A stretch of 64,000 bases of DNA, taken from contig NZ_JAIMCG010000003.1 of the NCBI RefSeq assembly GCF_019795295.1, forward strand, positions 248,001 through 312,000, written 5' to 3'. The stretch comes from Cupriavidus sp. AU9028. Lineage in GTDB: Bacteria > Pseudomonadota > Gammaproteobacteria > Burkholderiales > Burkholderiaceae. The notes beneath the pieces are model-generated. The model was given only the letters and a program-made list of their open reading frames with translations, was not told where the DNA came from and searched no databases. Both the position numbers and the translations under genes were made by a program. Positions 1 through 10,011 of the stretch are shown here, in pieces; the first letter of the stretch is position 1, and each line of letters opens with the position of its first letter.

Positions 1-2059
1 CGGTGTGGATTGCGTCCCGCATTTCAATCTCGTACCCGGCCTCCAGCACCGCACAGGTTTCGGCCACCCTGCCCGGATCCAGGCACAACGTGACGTAGTA
101 CCGAATGCGGTTGCGCGTCGGGTCGACAGCCAGATCGGAGCCGTCCTCGCGGACCACTCTGTCGCAAGCCTGCTCGTAGGCCGCCTCCACCACCAGGCTC
201 CTACCCTCCGCCCGAATATCGATGGTCCGCTCCGACAATTTGCCGTTGGAGGCGCCGGTGAGGTTCCCGTTGTTCTGCAACCGCTCCCCCAGAGCTACTT
301 GAAAAAACGCCCACGGTTCCATCGGCGCACATTGCGTGCAGGCCCATAGCACCACGCGCTGCATGTCTGGGTCCGGGTAGCGTCTGGTCACCTCGTCAAG
401 GAACCGGCGCGAGAGCAGCGACCTGGCGGCCCCCGACACGGTTGTCTCCGAAGACACCACCGTCCGCCACTCGGGGTCATCCTGCAGCGCGCCGCGAAGC
501 TCGGATTCCAGCTGAGCGGCCTTTTGCGTCTCCTCCAGCAAACGAGCCCGCGAAAGTGCCCGCAGAAGCCGATACGGCGCATGCCACGCGGACTGGTCCA
601 GCAGGTCAACGCCGTCGAACGTCACCGGGAACGCGGTCTGCGCAATTCCGCCGACGAAATCGCGCACCACGAGGTCTTTCAGATTGCCAGGCCTTGCGTC
701 GTCCTCCTGGAACTTGGCCAGCACGCCTTGCGCGATGGTCGCCGCGCAGTCTGCGAGCACGCCTTCGTCGGCTCGACATGAAACACTGTATTGGAAGGGC
801 TGCGGCCGCGTTCTCGGACGTACAGAAACGGGGGACGCTGCAGCAGCACTCGGCGCGGCCGTGTCGCATGGAGCAACTGGGGCGATCGCCGCCGCTTGCG
901 CCGCCGCTTGCGCCGCCGGCTCTGGCGCTTCCGCCGGGGCGGCAATCGACGTCGGCGCATACGACGGCGGGGCATACGATGGCGTGGCATAGGACGGCGC
1001 ACCGCTCCGCTGCAGGGTCGGCGCCTGTCCCATCTCCACCGCGACGTCAGCGCCGGTTACCGCCATCACAGAGCGGGGAGCCCCGCCGAACCATCCAGGT
1101 TTGTAGAACGCCACCAGGTCCCGACAAGGCTGCTCGTTCTCCGTCCGGGGCGCAGCCGGCTCGAACACCACCCCCTGCGCCGTCACACGCGCGGACCCGG
1201 GCTGCACGCAAACCGCGCCAAAGAGCAGCCGGAGCAGTGCATCGATCAGACCCTGAAGCCAGCTCTGCACGAACTCGGGCGGCACAGGACTGTCGCTACC
1301 ACCTGCCGTGTCCGATATCTTGACGTACGCCGGCACAGCGACCAGCTCCTCGCCCTTGCCCATCAGGACGAGTGCGGTGTCCAGACGCACCGGTTCCGCC
1401 TGCTGCAGGGACCGCACATCCTGACCGGGGGACGACACGGCGATGTCCAGCGACTTCTCGATCAACACCGCGCCATCTTCCACCCGCACGGCCACGCGCT
1501 CGCCGTTGAACGGCACGTTGCCGACCGCACCCGGAAGTTTGCCCAACTGCTCGTGTTCGAGGTCAAGAAAGGCCTTCTGCCCGAGCACGGCCGCGGCCTG
1601 CAACGCCAGTACATCTGCATCCTGTTGCCCGCGGGCGGTGCGCCCCTTGCCGGTGAAGGCCGGCAGCATCGCCTCCCTCATTTGCTCCAGCAAGAAGGTG
1701 CCGACAAGCCAGCGGCGCCGCTGTTCAGCGTGGCCGCCGAACTGAGCGGCATACTGTCGTGCCTCCTGCGAGAGATTCCGTTCGTCTCCCCGATGTGTGG
1801 TGAGCGTCAACTCACCGCGCCCCCCATCCGAGGCGAAGGTATCGGCCAGCGTCTCGAGCACCTGCAGCATGGCTTCCGTTGTGGCAATCGACCGCAACCG
1901 CGGCGGAAGCATCGCCAGCTGGAAGATCGGCGCAAAGTCCACGGCATCGCGTCCGCGCGGCGACCGTGCAGCTGCATGATCGGGAATCGTGGTGGCCGTG
2001 CTGGCGGACGAAAGCTGCGCGGCGGGAAGTTGGACCTGGCGGCTGGAGGAAGAAGGCAT
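1..2059 (-). CDS. Large unrecognised protein, partial (C-terminus beyond left edge)
   Basis: The minus strand is open from an ATG at 2059 to the window edge, giving 686 residues with no stop. A TGA lies in frame six codons upstream, so this ATG is the only good start, although no strong ribosome site precedes it. Residues 1-40 are Ser/Thr/Ala rich without a signal peptide. Residues 41-345 look globular, with a short hydrophobic stretch near 268-284. Residues 350-415 are a Pro/Ala-rich linker containing three PSYA-type repeats. Residues 420-686 form a second, cysteine-containing domain. I recognise no family. The disordered start and two-domain plan with a Pro/Ala linker would suit an exported effector or structural protein, but that is a guess. 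No hrpII-type box (TTCG pair) was found upstream. The opposite strand also has long frames; this one is preferred for its normal residue composition and smooth domain pattern. Confidence 0.75.
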   Translation of the reverse strand, partial: MPSSSSRQVQLPAAQLSSASTATTIPDHAAARSPRGRDAVDFAPIFQLAMLPPRLRSIATTEAMLQVLETLADTFASDGGRGELTLTTHRGDERNLSQEARQYAAQFGGHAEQRRRWLVGTFLLEQMREAMLPAFTGKGRTARGQQDADVLALQAAAVLGQKAFLDLEHEQLGKLPGAVGNVPFNGERVAVRVEDGAVLIEKSLDIAVSSPGQDVRSLQQAEPVRLDTALVLMGKGEELVAVPAYVKISDTAGGSDSPVPPEFVQSWLQGLIDALLRLLFGAVCVQPGSARVTAQGVVFEPAAPRTENEQPCRDLVAFYKPGWFGGAPRSVMAVTGADVAVEMGQAPTLQRSGAPSYATPSYAPPSYAPTSIAAPAEAPEPAAQAAAQAAAIAPVAPCDTAAPSAAAASPVSVRPRTRPQPFQYSVSCRADEGVLADCAATIAQGVLAKFQEDDARPGNLKDLVVRDFVGGIAQTAFPVTFDGVDLLDQSAWHAPYRLLRALSRARLLEETQKAAQLESELRGALQDDPEWRTVVSSETTVSGAARSLLSRRFLDEVTRRYPDPDMQRVVLWACTQCAPMEPWAFFQVALGERLQNNGNLTGASNGKLSERTIDIRAEGRSLVVEAAYEQACDRVVREDGSDLAVDPTRNRIRYYVTLCLDPGRVAETCAVLEAGYEIEMRDAIHT

Positions 2060-2174
2060 GGACGGACTCGACTGGGGTCAACGCGAGGACAAGCAAGCGC
2101 GCAGGCTACTGCCTTATGCCCACTCCCTCTTTTGCATTTGGCCACCGGTTATCAGAACGGATGCCGCTTCCTGC
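2060..2174. other. Short non-coding gap with no further recognisable signal
   Basis: This gap separates the left-edge gene from the gltA terminator. It is less GC-rich than its surroundings. No convincing -35/-10 pair was found for the minus-strand gene; a CATAAG-like hexamer on the minus strand is the only candidate. Confidence 0.4.
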
Positions 2175-2213
2175 AAAAAACAAAAAACCCCGCGTCGAAA
2201 CAACGACGCGGGG
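2175..2213 (-). terminator. Rho-independent terminator of gltA
   Basis: A perfect 10-bp stem (CCCCGCGTCG at 2188-2197 with CGACGCGGGG at 2204-2213) and a 6-nt loop are followed on the minus strand by a run of T broken by a single G (2175-2187). It sits about 50 nt after the gltA stop. Confidence 0.93.
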
Positions 2214-2260
2214 TCTTCGGCCGGGCCGCCCGCTGGCGGTCCAGGCACTGCCGAGGCAGC

Positions 2261-3562
<1,302 letters not shown>

Positions 3563-3604
3563 GTCGGTTCCTTCTAAAACTGAGAGTAATAATATTGACG
3601 TCAC

Positions 3605-3889
3605 TCACACCGAACGCAGCAGGCCGAGCAGCCTGCGCATCGGCGCGGTGTCGAGTTCACCGTCCAGCTCCTTGCGGGCAAGCAGCAGGTCCATCAACTC
3701 GTTGTCGCTGAGTTCCAGCAGCTGGCTCAACGATGCCACGTCCTCATCGGACAGGCTCTCCTCATAACGGTTGAAGAAACGTTCGACGATGATGTCGTTC
3801 TCCAGCAAGCCGCGCCGTGCACGCCAGCGCAGGCGGGCGCGCTTGTGCGGATCGGCTTGATGGGAGAAGGTTTCGGTGCGGTCGGTCAT
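3605..3889 (-). CDS. sdhE: Succinate dehydrogenase assembly factor SdhE (FAD assembly, YgfY/DUF339)
   Basis: A small protein of 94 residues that helps attach FAD covalently to SdhA. It carries the family signature RARRGLLENDIIVERFF (around residues 23-39; RGxxE motif) followed by acidic helices ending LLGLLRSV. The start at 3889 gives the standard N-terminus; its ribosome site is weak. The gene sits between sdhB and gltA, as usual in Burkholderiales, which supports co-expression with its client SdhA. Confidence 0.93.
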   Translation of the reverse strand: MTDRTETFSHQADPHKRARLRWRARRGLLENDIIVERFFNRYEESLSDEDVASLSQLLELSDNELMDLLLARKELDGELDTAPMRRLLGLLRSV

Positions 3890-3954
3890 GGAACACGTGG
3901 GGTGGGCGGGATTCGTGCAGCCGGAAGGCTGCGGCGAGATCCCGCCCTTGCGGA

Positions 3955-4656
3955 TCAGACCGCGCGGCGAACCAGCAATTCCCGGATCTTGCCAATCGCC
4001 TTGGTCGGGTTCAGACCCTTCGGGCACACGTCCACACAGTTCATGATGGTGTGGCAGCGGAACAGGCGATACGGGTCGTTCAGGTCGTCCAGACGCTCGC
4101 CAGTGGCCTGGTCGCGGCTGTCGGCGATGAACCGGTAGGCCTGCAGCAGGCCGGCCGGGCCGACGAACTTGTCCGGGTTCCACCAGAACGACGGGCACGA
4201 CGTCGAGCAGCTGGCGCACAGGATGCACTCGTACAGGCCGTCGAGCTCGTCGCGCTCTTCCGGCGTCTGCAGGCGCTCCTTCTCGGGCGGCGGCTCGTCG
4301 TTGATCAGGAACGGCTTGACCGAGTGGTACTGCTTGAAGAACTGCGTCATGTCGACGATCAGGTCGCGCACGACGGGCAGGCCCGGCAGCGGACGCAGCA
4401 CGATGCGGTCCGGCAGCTCGCGCATGTTGGTCAGGCAGGCCAGGCCGTTCTTGCCGTTGATGTTCATCGCGTCCGAACCGCAGACGCCTTCACGGCACGA
4501 GCGGCGGAACGAGATCGTCTCGTCCAGCTTCTTCAGCTTGACCAGAGCATCCAGCAGCATGCGCTCGTGACCGTCGAGCTCGACCTCGTAGGTCTGCATG
4601 CGGGGCGCTGCGTCCTTGTCCGGATCGTAGCGATAGACTTCAAAAATACGCTTCAT
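3955..4656 (-). CDS. sdhB: Succinate dehydrogenase iron-sulfur subunit
   Basis: Electron-transfer subunit of complex II, peripheral on the inner face of the membrane. The 233 residues contain ligands for all three clusters: 2Fe-2S (Cys54, Cys59, Cys74 with CREGVCGSDAM), 4Fe-4S (Cys144, Cys147, Cys150; CILCASCSTSCP) and 3Fe-4S (Cys154, Cys201, Cys207, with Cys211 of the VCPKGLNP motif returning to the 4Fe-4S site). An AAGGA element precedes the ATG. It follows sdhA by 33 nt and precedes sdhE by 65 nt. Confidence 0.97.
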   Translation of the reverse strand: MKRIFEVYRYDPDKDAAPRMQTYEVELDGHERMLLDALVKLKKLDETISFRRSCREGVCGSDAMNINGKNGLACLTNMRELPDRIVLRPLPGLPVVRDLIVDMTQFFKQYHSVKPFLINDEPPPEKERLQTPEERDELDGLYECILCASCSTSCPSFWWNPDKFVGPAGLLQAYRFIADSRDQATGERLDDLNDPYRLFRCHTIMNCVDVCPKGLNPTKAIGKIRELLVRRAV

Positions 4657-4689
4657 TTCTGTGGGTCCTTAGTCGTCTGCCACACCGGC

Positions 4690-6468
4690 TTAGAAGGTAC
4701 GGGCCTTCGGCGGAACGCTTTCCACCGTCAGCGGCTGCATCTTCACCGGCTTGTAGTCGAGACGATTGCCTTCGCTGTAGAACAGCGTGTGCTTGAGCCA
4801 GTTTTGGTCGTCGCGGGTCGGGAAATCGCTATGGGCGTGGGCACCGCGCGATTCCTTGCGGGCGGCCGCCGAAATCATCGTGGCCTTCGCCACTTCGACC
4901 AGGTTGGCCACTTCCAGCGCTTCCACCAGCGCGGTGTTGAACACCTTGGACTTGTCCTTCAGGTGGATTTCCTTGGCGCGCTCGGTGACTTCCAGGATGC
5001 GCTCGACGCCTTCGTCCATCAGCTTCTGCGTACGGAACACGCCGGCGTGCGACTGCATGTTGCGGCGGATGTCGTTGGCGACGTCCTGCGCATACTCGCC
5101 CGAGGTCGACGCCTGCAGCTTGGCCAGGCGCGACAGCGCGAGGTCGGCGGCATCTTCCGGCAGCGGCTTGTGTTCCTTCTGCTTCAGCGCCTGGGCGATG
5201 ATGTGGTTGCCCGCGGCGCGGCCGAACACGACCAGGTCCAGCAGCGAGTTGGTGCCCAGGCGGTTGGCGCCGTGCACCGACACGCAGGAGCATTCGCCGA
5301 TCGCGTAGAAGCCGTTGACGACCGCGTTGGGATCGCCGTTCTTCGGCACCACGACCTGACCGTGGAAGTTGGTCGGAATGCCGCCCATCTGGTAATGGAT
5401 GGTCGGCACGACCGGGATCGGTTCCTTGATCGCGTCGACGTTGGCGAACTTCAGGCCGATCTCGCGGATCGACGGCAGGCGCTTCATGATCTTCTCGGCG
5501 CCCACGTGGGTCAGGTCGAGCAGCACGTAGTCGCCGTTCGGACCGCAGCCACGGCCTTCCTTGATCTCCTGGTCCATCGAGCGGGAGACGAAGTCGCGCG
5601 GCGCGAGATCCTTCAGCGTCGGCGCATAGCGTTCCATGAAACGCTCGCCATCCTTGTTGCGCAGGATACCGCCTTCGCCACGCACGCCTTCGGTGATCAG
5701 CACACCCGCGCCGGCCACGCCGGTCGGGTGGAACTGCCAGAACTCCATGTCTTCCAGCGGCACGCCGGCGCGCGCCGCCATGCCCAGGCCGTCACCGGTG
5801 TTGATGAAGGCGTTGGTCGACGCGGCGTAGATGCGGCCGGCGCCGCCGGTCGCGAACAGCGTGACCTTGGCTTCGAGGATGTAGACCTCGCCGGTTTCCA
5901 TTTCCAGCGCGGTCACGCCGAGCACGTCGCCGTCCTGGTCGCGGATCAGGTCCAGCGCCATCCACTCGACGAAGAAGTGGGTCTTGGCGCGGACATTGCG
6001 CTGATACAGCGTGTGCAGCAGCGCATGACCGGTACGGTCGGCCGCGGCACAGGCGCGCTGCACCGGCTTCTCGCCGTAGTTGGCGGTGTGGCCGCCGAAC
6101 GGGCGCTGGTAGATCGTGCCGTCGGGGTTACGGTCGAACGGCATGCCGAAGTGTTCGAGCTCGTAGACGACCTTCGGCGCTTCCCGGCACATGAACTCGA
6201 TCGCGTCCTGGTCGCCCAGCCAATCCGAGCCCTTGACGGTGTCGTAGAAGTGATAGTGCCAGTTGTCCTCGCTCATGTTGCCGAGCGAAGCGCCGATGCC
6301 ACCCTGCGCCGCCACGGTGTGCGAGCGGGTGGGGAAAACCTTCGAGAGCACGGCCACGTTGAGGCCGGCTTCCGCGAGCTGGAGGGATGCGCGCATCCCG
6401 GCGCCGCCCGCCCCGACGATAACCACGTCAAAGCGGCGACGCGGCAATCCAGTCTTGACTGCGACCAT
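4690..6468 (-). CDS. sdhA: Succinate dehydrogenase flavoprotein subunit
   Basis: Catalytic subunit of complex II oxidising succinate to fumarate. The 592-residue length is normal. The FAD-binding GAGGAG motif lies at residues 19-24, and His50 in PTRSHTVAAQGG is the expected covalent FAD site. Substrate-binding segments WQFHPTGVAGAG, TEGVRGEGG and VHGANRLGTNSLLD are intact. Only 3 nt separate it from the end of sdhD, so the two are translated as an operon. SdhE encoded two genes downstream is its flavinylation factor. Confidence 0.98.
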   Translation of the reverse strand: MVAVKTGLPRRRFDVVIVGAGGAGMRASLQLAEAGLNVAVLSKVFPTRSHTVAAQGGIGASLGNMSEDNWHYHFYDTVKGSDWLGDQDAIEFMCREAPKVVYELEHFGMPFDRNPDGTIYQRPFGGHTANYGEKPVQRACAAADRTGHALLHTLYQRNVRAKTHFFVEWMALDLIRDQDGDVLGVTALEMETGEVYILEAKVTLFATGGAGRIYAASTNAFINTGDGLGMAARAGVPLEDMEFWQFHPTGVAGAGVLITEGVRGEGGILRNKDGERFMERYAPTLKDLAPRDFVSRSMDQEIKEGRGCGPNGDYVLLDLTHVGAEKIMKRLPSIREIGLKFANVDAIKEPIPVVPTIHYQMGGIPTNFHGQVVVPKNGDPNAVVNGFYAIGECSCVSVHGANRLGTNSLLDLVVFGRAAGNHIIAQALKQKEHKPLPEDAADLALSRLAKLQASTSGEYAQDVANDIRRNMQSHAGVFRTQKLMDEGVERILEVTERAKEIHLKDKSKVFNTALVEALEVANLVEVAKATMISAAARKESRGAHAHSDFPTRDDQNWLKHTLFYSEGNRLDYKPVKMQPLTVESVPPKARTF

Positions 6469-6471
6469 GAA

Positions 6472-6837
6472 TCACACCCTCCAGAGAATCTGAGCAGCGT
6501 AGCCCGCGCAACCGACGAGCCACAAAATCGTAAGCACATGCAGCACGAGGCGAACCGCCATCGGCTTCACATAGTCCATCCAGATGTCGCGCACGCCGAT
6601 CCATGCGTGGTAGACCAGCGACAGGATGGTGAGGAACGTCAGGATCTTCATCCACTGGCTGGCGAACAGGCCAGACCAGCTTTCGTAGGAACCGCCGTCG
6701 GACAGCAGGTACGCGACGCCGAGCACGACGGTGAAGATCACCATCACGACCGCGGTCACGCGCTGAGCGAGGAATTCACGGGTACCGTAGTGCGCGCCGA
6801 CAACGAGGCGCTTGGGACCGATATTATTGTTTGCCAC
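6472..6837 (-). CDS. sdhD: Succinate dehydrogenase membrane anchor subunit SdhD
   Basis: Membrane anchor of complex II binding haem b and ubiquinone. Three transmembrane helices lie near residues 26-46, 62-82 and 98-118. YHAWIGVRDIWMDYVK (76-91) matches the SdhD signature, with His77 the likely haem ligand. The start is taken as GTG at 6837 (121 residues) because GAGGAG at 6845-6850 lies exactly 7 nt upstream; a TTG at 6852 would overlap the sdhC stop and has no ribosome site. The Shine-Dalgarno element overlaps the end of sdhC, which suggests translational coupling. Confidence 0.93.
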   Translation of the reverse strand: MANNNIGPKRLVVGAHYGTREFLAQRVTAVVMVIFTVVLGVAYLLSDGGSYESWSGLFASQWMKILTFLTILSLVYHAWIGVRDIWMDYVKPMAVRLVLHVLTILWLVGCAGYAAQILWRV

Positions 6838-6848
6838 CTTGATGCTCC

Positions 6849-7259
6849 TCAAAACACGCCGAACAGCTTCAGGCCGAAAATGGCGGTCAGCAGCAGGCTG
6901 ATGACGAGCACTGCGATGGCCGACTGGCGCGAGGCGGGCTTCTGAACGCCCACGTGCATGTCGAGCAGCAGATAGCGGATGCCGGCACAGAAGTGGTGCA
7001 GGTAACCCCAGATCAGCGCCAGCAGAACCAGCTTGACGAAGCCACCGGATACGAACTCCGAGAACTTTGCGAAGCTCAGTTCCGAGGTGATGCTCTGCTC
7101 GAAGAGGTAGAGAACGAAGGGAAGAAGGAGGAACAGCAGCGCACCGCTGATGCGATGCAGGATGGACACCTTGCCGGCCCAGGGCAACCGGTACCGAGCG
7201 ATCTGCGCGATACCGATGTTCCGGAACTCCGGCCTGGCTTGTTTGGCGGCTTCAGCCAT
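6849..7259 (-). CDS. sdhC: Succinate dehydrogenase cytochrome b556 subunit SdhC
   Basis: First gene of the sdh operon: the second membrane anchor, contributing to the quinone site and haem. It has 136 residues with three membrane helices (near 33-53, 72-92, 113-133). SILHRISG (32-39) is the family quinone-site motif, and HHFCAGIRYLLLD (88-100) holds the haem-ligand region. The start at 7259 (MAEAAKQ) is preferred over an ATG four codons earlier, because a GGGG element lies 7 nt before it and the conserved protein begins here. Confidence 0.94.
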   Translation of the reverse strand: MAEAAKQARPEFRNIGIAQIARYRLPWAGKVSILHRISGALLFLLLPFVLYLFEQSITSELSFAKFSEFVSGGFVKLVLLALIWGYLHHFCAGIRYLLLDMHVGVQKPASRQSAIAVLVISLLLTAIFGLKLFGVF

Positions 7260-7297
7260 GCGAGACCCCATTTACGAAGAAAAACAAAAGAGCCGAA

Positions 7298-7310
7298 TGC
7301 ACTAAGTGCA
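7298..7310. promoter_or_regulatory. Inverted repeat TGCACT-A-AGTGCA upstream of sdhC, possible operator
   Basis: A perfect 6-1-6 palindrome 38 nt before the sdhC start and about 10 nt downstream of the proposed -10 box. A protein bound there could block initiation. It does not resemble the palindrome beside the HutC-type regulator. Confidence 0.35.
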
Positions 7311-7320
7311 AATCCCGGTG

Positions 7321-7351
7321 ATTTTAGCGCCTTTGTTGCGCGTCGCACCAA
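7321..7351 (-). promoter_or_regulatory. Candidate promoter of the sdhCDAB-sdhE-gltA operon
   Basis: On the minus strand TTGGTG (7346-7351) and TAAAAT (7321-7326) are separated by 19 nt. The -10 box is good, but the spacing is longer than ideal. It lies about 60 nt before sdhC. Confidence 0.35.
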
Positions 7352-7539
7352 TAATTTTCAGCTATCGCGCACCATCGTGGCGTGCGGTAATCGGCTGACG
7401 CACCGCGCCAGCGCAGGCGCGCGCCGGGCGCGCCAATGCGGCCCCCGCAGCGATTTATTCGTTGCCTTCGGATTGCGCAACAACGGCGATGCAAGCACGG
7501 CTTTCAGGCAATAATCGCCCGCCTGGCACCCTGCCCGCG

Positions 7540-8472
7540 CTAGCTCAGATCGTTCTGGTAATAGTGGCGCGTCGTCACATACAGAGCGCGCCGCACTTCC
7601 ACCGGCCGGTCGCCATAGGTGTAGGACACCCGCTCGACCGACAGCAGCGGCGAGCCCTGCGGCACCGCCAGCAGCGCCGCGGTCGCGCCGTCGGCGGCCA
7701 CGGCGCGGATCTTCTCGGTGGCCCGGATCATCCGCGTGCCGTATTCCGCCTCGAACAGCGCGTACATCGGCCCCTTCCACTCGGTCAGCTTCTCGGCGGT
7801 CAGGCCCTTGAAGCTGGAGCCAACCAGCCAGATCTCGTCGAGCACCGTGGCCTCGCCGGAGAAGAACAGCACCCGGCGGATCTGCACCACACTGTCGCCG
7901 GTGCGCAGGTCCAGCAGGCGCGCGATCTCGGCCGGCGCCCGCAGCCGCTTGCACTCCAGCACCCGGCTGGTGCCATAGTGCGGCTCGCCCTCGTCCGGGA
8001 CCAGCCGCAGAAAACGAAACTTGACCACGTCCTCATGGTGCGTGGTGACAAACGTACCCTTGCCCTGGCGCCTGGCGACCAGGTTGTCGCCCGCCAGTTC
8101 GTCGATGGCCTTGCGCACGGTACCCTGGCTCACCCGATAACGCGCCGCCAGCTCCATCTCGCTGGGGATCATCTCGCCGGGCTTCCACTCGCCGGACTGC
8201 AGGCTCTGCAGGATCAGCGCCTTGATCTGCTGATACAGCGGACTGAAGGTCGGCGACGGCGCGGCCTGGGCGCCATGCTGCGGTGGCGCCGATTGGGCCG
8301 ATTGCGCCGTTTGCGCCGTTTGCGCCGGCACCGCGGCGGCGGCGCCTGTTCCCTGCGCCGTGGCTGGCTGCGCGGACGCGCCGGCTACGGGCGACCCGGA
8401 GCCTGGCGCGGCGGCGCCATCCTGCCCGCCCTGCACGGGCGTGCTCGCAACGGACGTGGGCGTTGTCGACAT
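7540..8472 (-). CDS. GntR-family (HutC subfamily) transcriptional regulator
   Basis: A 310-residue regulator. Residues 1-73 are a low-complexity Ala/Gln/Pro tail with TAQTAQSAQS-like repeats. A winged helix follows at about 75-145 (SPLYQQIKALI, EMELAARYRVSQGTVRKAIDEL, RRQGKGTFV). The UTRA-type effector domain fills 165-305 and ends PVEVRRALYVTTRHYYQ, typical of HutC. Its neighbours (sdh operon convergent downstream, mdh divergent) make it a likely TCA-cycle regulator sensing a small acid, but the ligand is unknown. A 20-bp palindrome lies about 55 nt upstream of its start, so autoregulation together with control of mdh is likely. The long N-terminal tail is longer than the usual HutC start. 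Confidence 0.9.
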   Translation of the reverse strand: MSTTPTSVASTPVQGGQDGAAAPGSGSPVAGASAQPATAQGTGAAAAVPAQTAQTAQSAQSAPPQHGAQAAPSPTFSPLYQQIKALILQSLQSGEWKPGEMIPSEMELAARYRVSQGTVRKAIDELAGDNLVARRQGKGTFVTTHHEDVVKFRFLRLVPDEGEPHYGTSRVLECKRLRAPAEIARLLDLRTGDSVVQIRRVLFFSGEATVLDEIWLVGSSFKGLTAEKLTEWKGPMYALFEAEYGTRMIRATEKIRAVAADGATAALLAVPQGSPLLSVERVSYTYGDRPVEVRRALYVTTRHYYQNDLS

Positions 8473-8526
8473 AGGCGGATTTCACCACAGATACGGCGCG
8501 GGCGTCCAGCCTTGCGTCAATTGTCT

Positions 8527-8546
8527 TATGTCTTATATAAGACATA
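8527..8546. promoter_or_regulatory. 20-bp palindromic operator between the HutC regulator and mdh
   Basis: TATGTCTTATATAAGACATA is a perfect 20-bp palindrome, preceded by a further GTCTTAT half-site at 8523. It is embedded in an outer inverted repeat GTCAATT (8516-8522) and AATTGAC (8549-8555). It abuts the -35 box of the mdh promoter, as expected for the binding site of the divergent GntR-family regulator. Confidence 0.75.
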
Positions 8547-8550
8547 TGAA

Positions 8551-8579
8551 TTGACAGCACTGGAGGCTCCCCCTACACT
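8551..8579 (+). promoter_or_regulatory. Sigma-70 type promoter of mdh
   Basis: TTGACA (8551-8556) and TACACT (8574-8579) are separated by 17 nt. The -35 box touches the operator palindrome. Transcription would give a leader of about 290 nt before mdh. Confidence 0.6.
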
Positions 8580-8586
8580 CGCGGCG

Positions 8587-8878
8587 ACCGGGCGCGCACG
8601 GCGGGGCATCGTACGCAAGCGCGGCGCGGGCGACTGGAAACGTCCGCCGCCTTGGCAGTAGACTAACGTCCTGTCGCCGCTCGCGGCTCCTCGCCGAGCC
8701 CGCCCGCGCGTCCTTCGTCGCCGGACGCCTTGCCGCGGCCCCTGGCCGCCGTGGTGCCCGCCGGTTCCCGGCGTCCACGCCAGCACCCCGCCGGTGACGA
8801 CGATCCCGCTCCCGGAGCGTCCGGCCTGTCCGGCGCGACTCCGGCCAGTTTCGCCTTTTCTCGTTTGGAGACTTACAG
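8587..8878 (+). other. Long untranslated leader of mdh
   Basis: About 290 nt lie between the predicted start of transcription and the mdh ATG. The leader is GC-rich. I found no recognised riboswitch or short coding frame in it; only a GGAG ribosome site at its end is clear. Confidence 0.4.
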
Positions 8879-9862
<984 letters not shown>

Positions 9863-9889
9863 TCCTCGAAGGTTTTTCGCTCATGCGCA

Positions 9890-9936
9890 ACCGGGGCACC
9901 GCATCGATCGACGTATCGGGGCGGGCCCCGGTTTTT
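9890..9936 (+). terminator. Probable terminator after mdh
   Basis: ACCGGGGC (9890-9897) pairs with GCCCCGGT (9925-9932), followed by TTTTT. The loop is long (27 nt), so efficiency is uncertain. Confidence 0.55.
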
Positions 9937-10011
9937 CGTTGGCGCGGCGCCCGATGATGGCGCAGGCGGCGTAGCCCCGCACAACCCGTAACCGCTTTCC
10001 GGACCGACCAC

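Noticed and set aside
2060-2260. hrpII/PIP-type box controlling the left-edge gene
   Set aside because: Only one CGAA occurs on the plus strand in the interval, so no TTCG-N16-TTCG pair exists.
3817-6945. Plus-strand frame of 1042 codons
   Set aside because: It is the mirror of sdhE, sdhB, sdhA and sdhD, which are certain; a shadow frame.
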